From: Micromonospora sp. WMMD1102
GTDB taxonomy: Bacteria > Actinomycetota > Actinomycetes > Mycobacteriales > Micromonosporaceae
Assembly (NCBI RefSeq): GCF_029626265.1
Contig: NZ_JARUBN010000001.1
Span: 7,381,001-7,445,000 of the forward strand
Length of the DNA: 64,000 nucleotides
Direction: 5' to 3'
Shown: positions 9,060 through 19,245 of the stretch, in pieces
How positions within the stretch are numbered: the stretch's first letter is position 1
How the letters are laid out: each line of letters begins with the position of its first letter
The notes under the pieces: model-generated
Database searches by the model: none
Seen by the model: only the letters and a program-made list of their open reading frames with translations
What the model was told of the DNA's origin: nothing
Position numbers and translations under genes: made by a program

Positions 9060-9289
9060 TCACCTCGACGACTTCGCGGGCGTACGGCGGTCGACGGTAG
9101 CCGTCGAGGTGGGCCGCGGCGCGCGTTCCACCGGAGCGGCGGCACCCGGGACTGCCCCGACCGGCGCCACCGCTCCCACAAGGTAGCCGAGCCTCCGGAA
9201 TCGGAAAAGCCGTGCCGGGGTACCGGAGCTGCCCGGCCGTCCGCGGCCCCGCCAGGGCCGCGCGGCGTCGGCCGGTACGCCGGAAAGCC

Positions 9290-9324
9290 GGATCCCCCGG
9301 CGGCCGGGGCCGACCGGGGGATCC
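9290..9324 (-). terminator. Stem-loop terminator after the proline-tailed membrane protein gene
   Basis: GGATCCCCCGG (9290-9300) pairs perfectly with CCGGGGGATCC (9314-9324) around a 13-base loop, 16 bases downstream of the stop codon of the minus-strand gene. The rest of the 9060-9340 gap shows nothing else recognisable. Confidence 0.75.
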
Positions 9325-9340
9325 TCGGTGCTGCGGGAGT

Positions 9341-10096
9341 TCAGCTCGACGGCGGGTTGGGCGGGGTCGGGGGGTTGCCCGGCGGGTTCGACGGCGGCTG
9401 CCCGGACGGCGGGTACCCGGGATCGGTGCCGGCGCCCGGCTGCTGCCCGGCCGGCGGGTACTGCGGATATCCAGGTTCCCCGGTCGGCTGCCCCGGGTAG
9501 GCCGCACCCGGCAGTGCCGGATCCACGCCGGCCGGCTGCTTGCGGAAGAACTCGTTCGACGCGGGCAGCGCGAGCAGGATGATCGCGGCGATCAGCGCCA
9601 GCAGCGCGACGATCGAGCAGATCAGCGTGAGCGGCCCGCTCCAGGAGGGCAGTTCCGCCTCCAGCCGGCGCTGCACCTCGGCCGGATCCGGGACGTCCCC
9701 TGTGGAGCCGCCGCCGGCGCCCATCCCGGAGAAGGCCGAGCCGCCGGCACCGAGGCCGGTGCAGCAGACCCCGAGACCGGCGACCACCCAGGTGGCGATC
9801 CGGGCGCCGTTGCGGCCCTGGTTGTTCAGCAGGGCCAGCACCACCAGTGCGATGGCGACCAGCAGTTGCAGGACGGCGCTGACCACGGTGGTGCCGACGA
9901 TGAAGCCGTCGGCGCCCTCGAGGTCACTACCGGCGTACGCCTCGCGGTAGACGGTGGAGACGGTTCCGACGGTGGCGAAGCTGACCGCCGCGAGGACGGC
10001 GATCAGGGCGGCCGCAAGATAGAGCAGGTAACTCGCGTTGGTGACGGTGCCCGGGCGCGGCCTCGCGGTCGGCGCGGGATTCGCTGGTTCCGACAC
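9341..10096 (-). CDS. Putative four-helix membrane protein with proline-rich C-terminal tail
   Basis: This 251-residue protein has four hydrophobic segments: LYLAAALIAVLAAVSFATVG (about 25-45), VVSAVLQLLVAIALVVLALL (about 70-90), WVVAGLGVCCTGLGAG (about 100-115), and LTLICSIVALLALIAAIILLAL (about 155-175). A soluble stretch between helices three and four contains PDPAEVQRRLEAELP. The last 65 residues are Pro/Gly repeats of the type YPQYPPAGQQPG, PGYPPSGQPP. The start is GTG 10096 with GGAG about 8 bases upstream. This layout is common in actinobacteria (often with DUF4190-like or unnamed families) and has no assigned function. I do not recognise a specific family. Confidence 0.85.
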   Translation of the reverse strand: MSEPANPAPTARPRPGTVTNASYLLYLAAALIAVLAAVSFATVGTVSTVYREAYAGSDLEGADGFIVGTTVVSAVLQLLVAIALVVLALLNNQGRNGARIATWVVAGLGVCCTGLGAGGSAFSGMGAGGGSTGDVPDPAEVQRRLEAELPSWSGPLTLICSIVALLALIAAIILLALPASNEFFRKQPAGVDPALPGAAYPGQPTGEPGYPQYPPAGQQPGAGTDPGYPPSGQPPSNPPGNPPTPPNPPSS

Positions 10097-10270
10097 GACT
10101 CTCCTTTTCCTGGCTCGGGTCCCCGGATCGGGGTTCCCCGGGATCGGTTGTGCGGATCGAATGTTCCCGGAGCGGAAGTCGGTTATTCCGGACCACCGTA
10201 TCGGTTCGCGTCCCGTAGACCAGGGCTGAACCGCCGCCGGTCCCGGCCGCCGGCCGGCCGGGACAGCGCG

Positions 10271-10295
10271 CGGGCAGGGCGGTCGGCCCTGCCCG
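10271..10295 (-). terminator. Stem-loop terminator after the small unknown gene
   Basis: CGGGCAGGGC (10271-10280) and GCCCTGCCCG (10286-10295) form a perfect 10-bp stem with a 5-base loop, 17 bases past the stop codon of the minus-strand gene ending at 10313. Confidence 0.75.
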
Positions 10296-10312
10296 AGCCG
10301 GGCGGCCGGCGG

Positions 10313-10690
10313 TCAGTCCTGGCCGAGCCGGGCGGCGGCGTACTCACCGAGGGTGGTCTGGTCCATCAGGCAGCCGCTGAAGGTGGTCAGCTCGGCCCGG
10401 TCGTCCAGCAGTCCCCGCCAGGCTTCCCGAGCGGCCGCCGGGTCCAGCCGGTCCAGCAGCGTCGCCGCGTACGCCTTGCCGGCTGCCGAGCCGTTAGCCA
10501 GCAACCAGGTCAGCCGGGGACGGATCTCCGCACCCCGGTCCGGCAGTGCCGCCTCCACGGTCCGGTACGCCTCGGTCGGCACCAGCACCTGGCCCGCGAG
10601 ACCCACCCCGCCGAACGCGACCACGTCGGCGTCGGCCAGCTCGCGTACCGCCGTCGTCAGGTCTTCGCGCTCTCCCGGAAACTCGCTCAT
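10313..10690 (-). CDS. Small acidic protein of unknown function downstream of clpB
   Basis: This is a soluble protein of about 125 residues with no signal peptide, membrane segment or recognised motif. It reads as a helical protein (LTTAVRELADADVVAFGG, then AYRTVEAALPDRGAEIRPRLTWLL and KAYAATLLDRLDPAAAREAW). A HEAT-like or TPR-like helical scaffold is possible but not demonstrable. I place the start at ATG 10690 (MSEFPGERED); an in-frame ATG at 10705 would add five residues. It lies 70 bases beyond the clpB stop on the same strand, with a terminator after it, so co-transcription with clpB is possible and would put it under HspR control. Conserved neighbourhood in other genomes would be the best clue to its job. 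Confidence 0.7.
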   Translation of the reverse strand: MSEFPGEREDLTTAVRELADADVVAFGGVGLAGQVLVPTEAYRTVEAALPDRGAEIRPRLTWLLANGSAAGKAYAATLLDRLDPAAAREAWRGLLDDRAELTTFSGCLMDQTTLGEYAAARLGQD

Positions 10691-10760
10691 GCCACCCATG
10701 GTCACCCGCCGCGGCCCGGAGCGCTCGCCGGCCGCGTCAACGACGACCGTCGACCGGTGC

Positions 10761-13352
<2,592 letters not shown>

Positions 13353-13458
13353 GGGCTCCCAATACGGTCCGCCGGCCGTGGCACGGTCCGGCATCGGCAG
13401 CGTGGCGGGCGGTGTCGCCGTCGCCGGCGGCACCACTTCCAGTAGGAACGACACAACC

Positions 13459-13485
13459 AGAGTTGAGTCTATTCCACTCAACTCT
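13459..13485. promoter_or_regulatory. HAIR operator (HspR binding site) upstream of clpB
   Basis: AGAGTTGAGT (13459-13468) and ACTCAACTCT (13476-13485) form a perfect 10-bp inverted repeat around a 7-base spacer. The core TTGAGT-N7-ACTCAA is the HspR-associated inverted repeat known from Streptomyces and mycobacterial dnaK and clpB promoters. It lies between clpB (minus) and the KhtT-like gene (plus), closer to clpB promoter distance. Confidence 0.92.
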
Positions 13486-13608
13486 ACGGCTATGACGTCA
13501 GTCACACCCTCCGGGTCCCGCCGCCGGCCGTGACGGGGCGGTTCCACCCGGCTCCGCCATCCGAAGCCGGTACCAGCCCTCGATCGACGTACGGGTACGG
13601 TTGGTTAC

Positions 13609-14109
13609 GTGCGAGTACGTGTGGAGCAGACGGCGCTGCCAGGCATCGGCGTACGTCACGACGTGGTGACCACCTCCGGACGGCGACTCGGTGTGGTCAC
13701 GCACCGCAACGGCCGACGGGATCTGGTGCTCTACGACCCCGACGACCCCGACTCCTGCACCGCCGACATCCCGCTCACCGACGACGAGGCGGAGGCACTG
13801 GCCGACATCCTCGGCGCCTCCCTGATGCTGGGCCAGCTCTCCGGGCTGCGCCAGCAGGCGGCCGGGCTGCTCACCGAGCAGATCGCCATCCCGGCCGGCT
13901 CCCGGTACGTCGGCCGGCGCCTCGGCGACACGCAGACCCGCACCCGCACCGGCGCATCCATCGTCGCGGTCCTCCGGGAACGCGAGGTGATCGCCTCACC
14001 CGATCCGACCTTCCGGTTCGAGGCCGGCGATGTCGTGGTCGTGGTCGGCACCCGTCAGGGACTCGACGGTGTCACCGCGATCCTCGCCGAGACCGATCCG
14101 GACGGCTGA
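13609..14109 (+). CDS. TrkA-C domain protein, putative regulatory subunit of the K+/H+ antiporter (KhtT-like)
   Basis: This 166-residue soluble protein has an N-terminal segment of about 65 residues (VEQTALPGIGVRHDVVT, GRRDLVLYD) and a C-terminal RCK_C/TrkA-C domain (about 85-160: IAIPAGSRYVGRRLGDTQ, FRFEAGDVVVVVGTRQGL). In KhtT-like proteins this module senses a nucleotide (such as c-di-AMP) or pH and gates the partner antiporter. The partner follows five bases downstream. The start is GTG 13609 without a Shine-Dalgarno sequence; TACGGT (13596-13601) ends seven bases before the GTG, so a leaderless transcript is likely. The ligand is not shown by sequence. Confidence 0.88.
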   Translation: MRVRVEQTALPGIGVRHDVVTTSGRRLGVVTHRNGRRDLVLYDPDDPDSCTADIPLTDDEAEALADILGASLMLGQLSGLRQQAAGLLTEQIAIPAGSRYVGRRLGDTQTRTRTGASIVAVLREREVIASPDPTFRFEAGDVVVVVGTRQGLDGVTAILAETDPDG

Positions 14110-14114
14110 GGCGT

Positions 14115-15317
14115 ATGCACCACACCACAATCCTGCTCATCGAGGTCGGCGCGCTGCTGCTCGCCCTGGGACTGCTCAGCCGGCTGAGCCGGCGGATCGG
14201 CCTCTCACCGATCCCGCTCTACCTGCTCGCCGGGCTCGCCTTCGGGCACGGCGGGCTGGTGCCGCTCTCGGCCAGCGAGGAGTTCTTCGAGGTCGGCGCC
14301 GAGATCGGCGTGATCCTGCTGCTGGTCATGCTGGGCCTGGAATACTCCGCCAGCGAACTGGTCGGCAACCTGCGCGCGGCGGCACCGGCCGGGCTGATCG
14401 ACGGCCTGCTCAACGCCCTGCCCGGTGCGGCCTTCGGCTTCCTGCTCGGCTGGGGTTGGGTCGGCGCGATCGTGCTGGCCGGGGTCACCTGGGTCTCCTC
14501 GTCCGGCGTGGTCGCCAAGGTGCTGGCCGATCTCGGCCGGATCGGTAACCGGGAGACTCCGGTGATCCTCTCCGTGCTGGTCATCGAGGACCTGGCGATG
14601 GCGCTCTACCTGCCGGTGGTCACCGCGATCCTCAGCGGCAAGAGCCTGCTCGGCGGCGGCATCGCGCTGGCTGTCGCGGTCTTCACCGTGGTGCTGGTGC
14701 TGGTGGTGGCGATCCGGTACGGCACCTTCATCTCCCGGATGCTCTCGGCCAACGATCCGGAGGCGCTGCTGCTCGGTGTGCTCGGGCTGACCCTGCTGGT
14801 CGCCGGCATCGCGGCCGGGCTCCAGGTGTCGGCGGCGGTCGGCGCGTTCCTGGTCGGCATAGCGCTCTCCGGGCCGGTGGCGCACAACGCGACCGAGCTG
14901 CTCTCGCCGCTGCGGGACCTCTTCGCCGCCGTCTTCTTCGTCTTCTTCGGCCTGGTCACCGACCCCCGGGCGATCCCGCCGGTGCTGCTGCCCGCCCTGG
15001 CGCTGGCCGTGGTCACCATGGCCACCAAGGTGCTGACCGGCTACCTGGCGGCCAAACGGGTCGGGATCGGGGCGCGGGGCCGCTGGCGGGCCGGACTGAC
15101 CCTGGCGCCGCGCGGCGAGTTCTCCATCGTCATCGCCGGACTTGCCGTCACCGCGAGCGTGGTCAACCCGCAGCTCGGCCCGCTGGCCACCGCGTACGTG
15201 CTGATCACCGTGGTGACCGGGCCGATGCTGGCCCGGCTGCCCGATTTCGAGTGGTTCAAGCGGTGGCTGCGCCGGAACGCTGCCGGTGGGCCGGCGCCGG
15301 CTCCCGTACCGGACTGA
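14115..15317 (+). CDS. CPA2-family cation/proton antiporter (KefB/KhtU-like)
   Basis: This 400-residue integral membrane protein has about 12 hydrophobic segments. The family signatures are present: LYLLAGLAFGHGG, EIGVILLLVMLGLEYS, VTWVSSSGVVAKVL, the ion-binding-type segment ILSVLVIEDLAMALYLPV, and VGAFLVGIALSGP followed by LRDLFAAVFFVFFGLV. It lacks the C-terminal TrkA-N domain of KefC, because the regulatory part is encoded separately by the preceding gene, as in the KhtTU system. ATG 14115 follows the upstream stop by five bases, so the two form an operon. The likely function is K+ (or Na+)/H+ exchange for pH and potassium homeostasis. Confidence 0.92.
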   Translation: MHHTTILLIEVGALLLALGLLSRLSRRIGLSPIPLYLLAGLAFGHGGLVPLSASEEFFEVGAEIGVILLLVMLGLEYSASELVGNLRAAAPAGLIDGLLNALPGAAFGFLLGWGWVGAIVLAGVTWVSSSGVVAKVLADLGRIGNRETPVILSVLVIEDLAMALYLPVVTAILSGKSLLGGGIALAVAVFTVVLVLVVAIRYGTFISRMLSANDPEALLLGVLGLTLLVAGIAAGLQVSAAVGAFLVGIALSGPVAHNATELLSPLRDLFAAVFFVFFGLVTDPRAIPPVLLPALALAVVTMATKVLTGYLAAKRVGIGARGRWRAGLTLAPRGEFSIVIAGLAVTASVVNPQLGPLATAYVLITVVTGPMLARLPDFEWFKRWLRRNAAGGPAPAPVPD

Positions 15318-15318
15318 G

Positions 15319-15345
15319 GTGGGCGCGGCGCCCGTCGCGCCCCAC
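15319..15345 (+). terminator. Probable stem-loop terminator after the antiporter gene
   Basis: GTGGGCGCG (15319-15327) pairs with CGCGCCCCAC (15336-15345) with one bulged C, immediately after the stop codon. It is moderately supported. The remaining gap to 15515 holds no gene that I can support. Confidence 0.55.
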
Positions 15346-15515
15346 ATACCGGGATCGCCGTACGGCCGGATCGACGACTGCGTAACGGGTTGATGAAATA
15401 GCACTTGGCGACCCTTTCGCAGGTTGGCAACAGCGCGTTACCGTGTCGCCGCAGTAGCCACAGGTCTTGCGGGGGCCGGGGTGCCCGGCAGCCGCGCGAG
15501 CGGAAAGGCGGCCCG

Positions 15516-15947
15516 TTGAGCGTGCAGGACTCCGCGTTCCGGGGCTTTGCCAACCCGGTGGACCCGTCCCCGGCCGAACTTCGAGCCTGGGCCTACCAGC
15601 CGGACTCGGTGCCGCTGCACACGATGCCCAAGGACTGGGACCTGCTGGTCTCCGGCGACCGGCTGATCGGCACGCTGTTCGAGCTGGCGATGGACCAGTC
15701 CTGCCCGGCCCGCCGGTTCGCGATGCACTGCCTCTACATCTACGCGGCGGACGGCATCCGGACCAAGTTCCAGGCCCATCCGAAGCGGCGGTTGCGCAAG
15801 CTGGTCGAGCAGGCCGAGCGGCTCGGCGACGAGCCGATGGTGACCTGGGCGCACAACACCCGGATGCTTCAGGCCAGGCCCGACCTCTTCGACTACCGCG
15901 ACTGGTGTGAGGGTGGCCTGGTCCGGCAGTCCCGCCGGCTGAGCTGA
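15516..15947 (+). CDS. Conserved actinobacterial protein of unknown function
   Basis: This 143-residue soluble protein has no recognisable catalytic motif. It begins SVQDSAFRGFANPVDPSPAELRAWAY after a TTG start at 15516, chosen because GGAAAGG (15502-15508) lies about 7 bases upstream. The centre is helical with a conserved-looking FELAMDQSCPARRFAMHCLY segment, a basic patch HPKRRLRKLVEQAERLG, and a C-terminus WAHNTRMLQARPDLFDYRDW. I remember closely similar hypothetical proteins from Micromonosporaceae, but no function. It is monocistronic, with an upstream gap of about 200 bases and a convergent neighbour. Confidence 0.8.
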   Translation: MSVQDSAFRGFANPVDPSPAELRAWAYQPDSVPLHTMPKDWDLLVSGDRLIGTLFELAMDQSCPARRFAMHCLYIYAADGIRTKFQAHPKRRLRKLVEQAERLGDEPMVTWAHNTRMLQARPDLFDYRDWCEGGLVRQSRRLS

Positions 15948-16200
15948 CCGACGTCGCCACGGCGGGCCGGGACCCCCCGTGGACCCCGGACCACCAGCCA
16001 CCACCGGTGCCGGCGCAACGGCGGGGCCCGCCTCCTCGTCCGAGGACAGCGGACCCGCGGCAGCCGCACCACCAGTCAGGCTACTGAGCTGGCGACCGCG
16101 ACGGGGCGGAACCGGGCAGCGGCGCGTGGGCCGCTCGCCGACGGCAGGGACGAGCCGGGGACAGGACGACCCGGGACAGAACAGGTCGGGGACAGGAAGA

Positions 16201-16232
16201 GCTGGCGCTCGAAGCCCTCTGCGAGCGCCAGC
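16201..16232. terminator. Stem-loop terminator between convergent genes
   Basis: GCTGGCGCTCG (16201-16211) pairs perfectly with CGAGCGCCAGC (16222-16232), loop 10 bases. It lies between the plus-strand unknown gene (ends 15947) and the minus-strand DUF4360 gene (ends 16337). On the minus strand it is followed by TCTTCC. It could serve both directions. The rest of the 15948-16336 interval shows no gene. Confidence 0.7.
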
Positions 16233-16336
16233 GGTGTTCTTCGGTGGAACGGTCGCGACGCCGGCCGGCGGACGCCGTACCGGTGCGCGTGGATGTAGCC
16301 CTGTCAGGTGCACACCGGGACCGGTCCCGGCGACGC

Positions 16337-16975
16337 CTACTCGCACCGCATCCAGTTGAAGTGGTACGTGGTGCTGACACTGCTGTCGGTGGAGTCCATC
16401 ATCAGGAAGCTGGTGGTCGCCGGGTTGGACGTCCCGCGGTTCACCCGCAGCTCGGTGTTGATGTTGAGCAGCCGGACCTCGCCGCAGGGGGCGTAGACCA
16501 GTTCGGCCATGTCCGTGACGTCGGTCGTCTGCCAGCTGTCACTCATCGGGCCGGGGATGGTGTGCGACTCGACCGCCGTCGGCGACGTGCCCTGGATGTA
16601 GTAGCTCGCCCGCTGCATGCCGCTGGCACCCTTTTCGAGGTGGGCGAAGCCGCGGTAGTCGGCCTGGCGGATCGCGTACGTGAAGCCACCCGGCACGTTC
16701 ACCTTGAGGACGAGCTGGCAGTTCTTCCGGAAGTCGGTCGGCGCGGTGCCCGCACCGGCCTGGGCCAGGTAGTCGCTGTAGGTCACCGTGAAGGCGGTGT
16801 TGTCCGGCGCCGTGGCGACCGCCGCCGTCCCGGGCCGGCAGCCCGACCCGTTGACCGTCACGACCTCCATCGTGATGCGTTCGGCCGGCGGGTTCGTGGT
16901 CGGCACCGGGTCGCCGAGTACCGGCAGGCCCAGCAACGACGCTGCCAGACCACCGATGACTAACGTGTTCAACAT
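16337..16975 (-). CDS. Secreted DUF4360 protein, copy 1 of 3
   Basis: This 212-residue protein starts with a short signal-type hydrophobic segment (LVIGGLAASLLGLPVLG), then a Pro-rich linker and a DUF4360 domain. Family landmarks are VVTVNGSGC, DNTAFTVTYSDYL, FRKNCQL, FTYAIRQADYRGFAHL, VYAPCGE, LLNINTELRV and YHFNWMRC. Four Cys residues (in GSGC, KNCQ, PCGE and the C-terminal RC) are shared with the two paralogues and probably form disulfides outside the cell. The start is ATG 16975 with GGGAG upstream. DUF4360 has no established function. A hairpin (17002-17023) lies in the leader region. Compared with copies 2 and 3, this copy lacks the matching TTGACG promoter. Confidence 0.88.
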   Translation of the reverse strand: MLNTLVIGGLAASLLGLPVLGDPVPTTNPPAERITMEVVTVNGSGCRPGTAAVATAPDNTAFTVTYSDYLAQAGAGTAPTDFRKNCQLVLKVNVPGGFTYAIRQADYRGFAHLEKGASGMQRASYYIQGTSPTAVESHTIPGPMSDSWQTTDVTDMAELVYAPCGEVRLLNINTELRVNRGTSNPATTSFLMMDSTDSSVSTTYHFNWMRCE

Positions 16976-17001
16976 TTTCCGGGGCTCCCTTCGGTTACCG
17001 T

Positions 17002-17023
17002 CGCGCGGGCCGTTGCCCGCGCG
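17002..17023 (-). other. GC-rich hairpin in the leader of DUF4360 copy 1
   Basis: CGCGCGGGC (17002-17010) pairs with GCCCGCGCG (17015-17023) around a 4-base loop, 27 bases before the start codon of copy 1. It could be a second terminator for readthrough from copy 2, an attenuator, or an mRNA-stabilising structure. Confidence 0.5.
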
Positions 17024-17107
17024 ATGTATCGAAATCATCCATGGATCTGGATGCCCTCTTATTTCGGTGCCCGCCTTCGGACCGGGCGACCCGGCGGGCG
17101 GGCCCCT

Positions 17108-17159
17108 GCCCTCAGGGTTGGGATGCCGGAACGGATTCCCGCATCCCAACCCGGAGGGC
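17108..17159 (-). terminator. Strong stem-loop terminator after DUF4360 copy 2
   Basis: GGGTTGGGATGC (17115-17126) pairs perfectly with GCATCCCAACCC (17141-17152). After one mismatch the stem continues for six more pairs (17108-17113 with 17154-17159). It begins 6 bases beyond the stop codon of copy 2, so copies 2 and 1 are separate transcription units. Confidence 0.85.
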
Positions 17160-17164
17160 CCACG

Positions 17165-17812
17165 TCAGGGGGTCGGACACTTCTTCCAGGCGAAGTGGTA
17201 GATGGTGTTGATGGCACCATCCGTCGAGTCCATCGCCATGAAACTGGTGGTGGTCGCCGGGTTGGACGTACCGACGTTCACCCGCAGTTCGGTGTTGATG
17301 TTCAGGAAGCGCATCTCCCCGCAGGGCGCGTAGCTGACCGAGGTCAGCTCGGAGGTGTCCGTCGTCTGCCAGCTGTCGTCCAGCGGACCACTGAAGTTGT
17401 GGTTCTTGTACGTCGTCGGCGAAGAGCCCTGGAAGTAGTAGTTCGCCCGCGACACCGCGGTCGCACCGTTGGCCAGGTAGGCATAGCCGCGGTAGTCGGC
17501 CTGCAGGATGGCGTAGGTGAAGCCTTCCGGTACGTGCACCTGGAGGGCCAACTGACAGTTCTTCCGGGAGTCGGTCGGCCGCGCCCCGACACCGACCTGG
17601 GCGAGATACTCGCTGTACGTCACCGTGAAGGCGGTGTTGTCGGGGGCGACCGCGACGGCCGCGGTGCCGGCCGGGCAACCCGAACCATTGATGGTAATGA
17701 CCTCGATGACAATCTTCTCTTCCGGCGGTTCCACGGGCGGATCCGTCGGAATGACAATCGAGCCGCCGAGCAGCGAGGCAACGAGACTGCCAATGGCCAG
17801 CACACTGATCAT
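17165..17812 (-). CDS. Secreted DUF4360 protein, copy 2 of 3
   Basis: This 215-residue paralogue of the neighbouring genes has an N-terminal hydrophobic segment (VLAIGSLVASLLGGSIVI), a Pro/Glu linker (PTDPPVEPPEEK) and the DUF4360 domain with NGSGCPAGTAAVAVAPDN, YLAQVGVG, RKNCQL, FTYAILQADYRGYAYL, ANYYFQGSSPTT, YAPCGE, LNINTELRVN and YHFAWKKC. It is closer to copy 1 than to copy 3 by eye. The start is ATG 17812 with GGGAGGG upstream. A sigma-70-like promoter (17886-17857) and a hairpin terminator isolate it as its own unit. Probably an exported or surface protein; function unknown. Confidence 0.9.
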   Translation of the reverse strand: MISVLAIGSLVASLLGGSIVIPTDPPVEPPEEKIVIEVITINGSGCPAGTAAVAVAPDNTAFTVTYSEYLAQVGVGARPTDSRKNCQLALQVHVPEGFTYAILQADYRGYAYLANGATAVSRANYYFQGSSPTTYKNHNFSGPLDDSWQTTDTSELTSVSYAPCGEMRFLNINTELRVNVGTSNPATTTSFMAMDSTDGAINTIYHFAWKKCPTP

Positions 17813-17856
17813 GGGTTCCCTCCCGATCGTGCCGATAATGTTGCGCGCGCACAGGT

Positions 17857-17886
17857 ACCCTAACTTGCTTTATTGATGTTCGTCAA
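17857..17886 (-). promoter_or_regulatory. Sigma-70-type promoter of DUF4360 copy 2
   Basis: On the minus strand TTGACG (17886-17881), an 18-base spacer and TAGGGT (17862-17857) are followed by about 38 bases to the ATG at 17812. The surrounding DNA (17857-17920) is AT-rich against the genome background. Copy 3 has a near-identical arrangement. Confidence 0.75.
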
Positions 17887-17951
17887 TGTCGTAAAGATGA
17901 ATGCGCCATCGTCCGAAAAGTGGAAAGTAGTCGGCGGCCCCAAGAAACGCA

Positions 17952-18012
17952 AGGGCCCCCGGGTCAGGCTCGATGGACATTAACAATTCCATCGGACCAA
18001 CCCGGGGGCCCT
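17952..18012 (-). terminator. Long stem-loop terminator after DUF4360 copy 3
   Basis: AGGGCCCCCGGGT (17952-17964) pairs perfectly with ACCCGGGGGCCCT (18000-18012). An inner stem CGATGG/CCATCG (17971-17976, 17989-17994) caps it with an AT-rich loop. It starts 54 bases beyond the stop of copy 3 and is followed on the minus strand by a T-rich run. Confidence 0.85.
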
Positions 18013-18066
18013 GACTCGCGCTAACCCTGCGGACCGCCGCGAGGGGACGCGTTCACGACGGTGCGG

Positions 18067-18684
18067 TCAGCACTCCTTCCAGCTCAGGTGATAGACGCTG
18101 CGCACACTGCCCCGACTCGAATCCATCACCATGAGGCTCGTGCCGCTCTCGGAGTCGCCGGCGTCCACCCGCAGCTCGGTGTTGATGTTGAGATTGCGTT
18201 CCTGGCCGCACGGCGCGTAGACCAGCGACGCGGCGCGGTCGGTGGTGCGGAAGCCACCGACGTACGGCCCGTTGAACTCGTGGCTCTGCTGGCCCGTCGA
18301 AGAGCTACCCATGAAGTAGTAGTGGTTGAGCTGCGTACCCTTGGCCCCCCGCTGGAGGTACGCGAAGCCCTGCATCTCCACCTGGGACACCGCGAAGGTG
18401 AGCCCCGCCGGAATCTGGACCCGCAGATTGAGCTGGCAGTTCTTCCTGAACTCGGTCGGCTTCGCCCCGGCACCGGCCAGGACGTAATAGTCGCTGTAGC
18501 TGACCGTGAAGGCCGTGTTGTCGGCGGCGGTGCTGACCTGGGTGGTTCCTGCCGGGCAGCCCGAGCCGTTGACGGTCTCCACACTGATGGTGATCCGCTC
18601 GGCGGGGGTCACCACGGGCTCGGTAGCTACCGCCGGGGCAAACAATGCCGCGAGTACTCCGCCGACAGCCATCACGTTGGACAT
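18067..18684 (-). CDS. Secreted DUF4360 protein, copy 3 of 3
   Basis: This 205-residue protein has a signal-type N-terminus (VMAVGGVLAALFAPAVATE) followed by the DUF4360 domain: VETVNGSGCPAGTTQV, DNTAFTVSYSDYYVL, FRKNCQLNL, FAVSQVEMQGFAYL, YYFMGSSST, LVYAPCGQERN, LNINTELRVD and YHLSWKEC. It keeps the same four Cys positions as the other copies but differs most from them, so it probably represents the older split. The start is ATG 18684 with GGAAGGA upstream. It has its own promoter (18757-18729) and terminator. A 7-bp inverted repeat lies further upstream. Function unknown; the repeated retention of three copies suggests a dosage or specialisation role at the cell surface. Confidence 0.9.
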   Translation of the reverse strand: MSNVMAVGGVLAALFAPAVATEPVVTPAERITISVETVNGSGCPAGTTQVSTAADNTAFTVSYSDYYVLAGAGAKPTEFRKNCQLNLRVQIPAGLTFAVSQVEMQGFAYLQRGAKGTQLNHYYFMGSSSTGQQSHEFNGPYVGGFRTTDRAASLVYAPCGQERNLNINTELRVDAGDSESGTSLMVMDSSRGSVRSVYHLSWKEC

Positions 18685-18728
18685 GCTAGTTCCTTCCGGT
18701 CGTCGCGATGCGGTCGCGCCCGCAGCCC

Positions 18729-18757
18729 ACCATAGTCAGAACATAGATAGTCGTCAA
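18729..18757 (-). promoter_or_regulatory. Sigma-70-type promoter of DUF4360 copy 3
   Basis: On the minus strand TTGACG (18757-18752), a 17-base spacer and TATGGT (18734-18729) precede the ATG at 18684 by about 45 bases. It resembles the promoter of copy 2 and lies in a strikingly AT-rich segment. Confidence 0.8.
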
Positions 18758-18796
18758 TTAAACAATCTTGTAACCGCCCACATTCCAATGAACCGT

Positions 18797-18816
18797 TGAT
18801 CAGTTCTTTCTGATCA
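18797..18816. promoter_or_regulatory. TGATCAG inverted repeat upstream of DUF4360 copy 3
   Basis: TGATCAG (18797-18803) and CTGATCA (18810-18816) form a 7-bp inverted repeat with a 6-base spacer, 40 bases upstream of the -35 element. It is a candidate operator. Between it and 19178 I see no gene or other clear element. Confidence 0.45.
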
Positions 18817-19178
18817 TTCACAGGCATCCGCGGGGCCACGTCGGAGCGCGGCACCGGACACGACTCGGCGACCCGCCCCCATACCCGAACCGGGCCGGAC
18901 CGGCGAGGCGCTTAATGACCTTGCCGGGCGTGCGACGGAACGATCCGGCCGACCGGACAGGGCCCGCGGGTTCCGTCACCACCCGCTATGTACGGTGAAG
19001 CCTTCCGGCCCGCCCGGGGTAATGGTTTCCGAGTCTCTTACCTATTGGATTCGAGAATCGGGCGTAATGTTCCCGAAACACCCGGCGTAATCGGTTTCGA
19101 GAACACCGGGGTAACTGTCACGCATGCCCGGATCCTGGCGATACCCGCCGGTACCCTTCTGCCGCCGCGGCCGGGTCC

Positions 19179-19245
19179 GGTGGCGTCATGCGGATGGGCG
19201 CGGTGGCGTCATGCGGATGGGCGCGGTGGCGTCAGGCGGACGGGG
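19179..19245. repeat. 23-bp tandem repeat overlapping the 3' end of hspR
   Basis: The unit GGTGGCGTCATGCGGATGGG plus CGC is present at 19179-19201 and 19202-19224 without mismatch, and a third diverged copy starts at 19225. The third copy encodes the last codons and stop (19232) of hspR, so the array probably grew from the gene's 3' end. Confidence 0.85.

Noticed and set aside
14205..15404. Long minus-strand open frame opposite the KefB-like antiporter.
   Set aside because: His/Gln/Arg-rich translation without any domain; an antisense shadow of a membrane protein gene.
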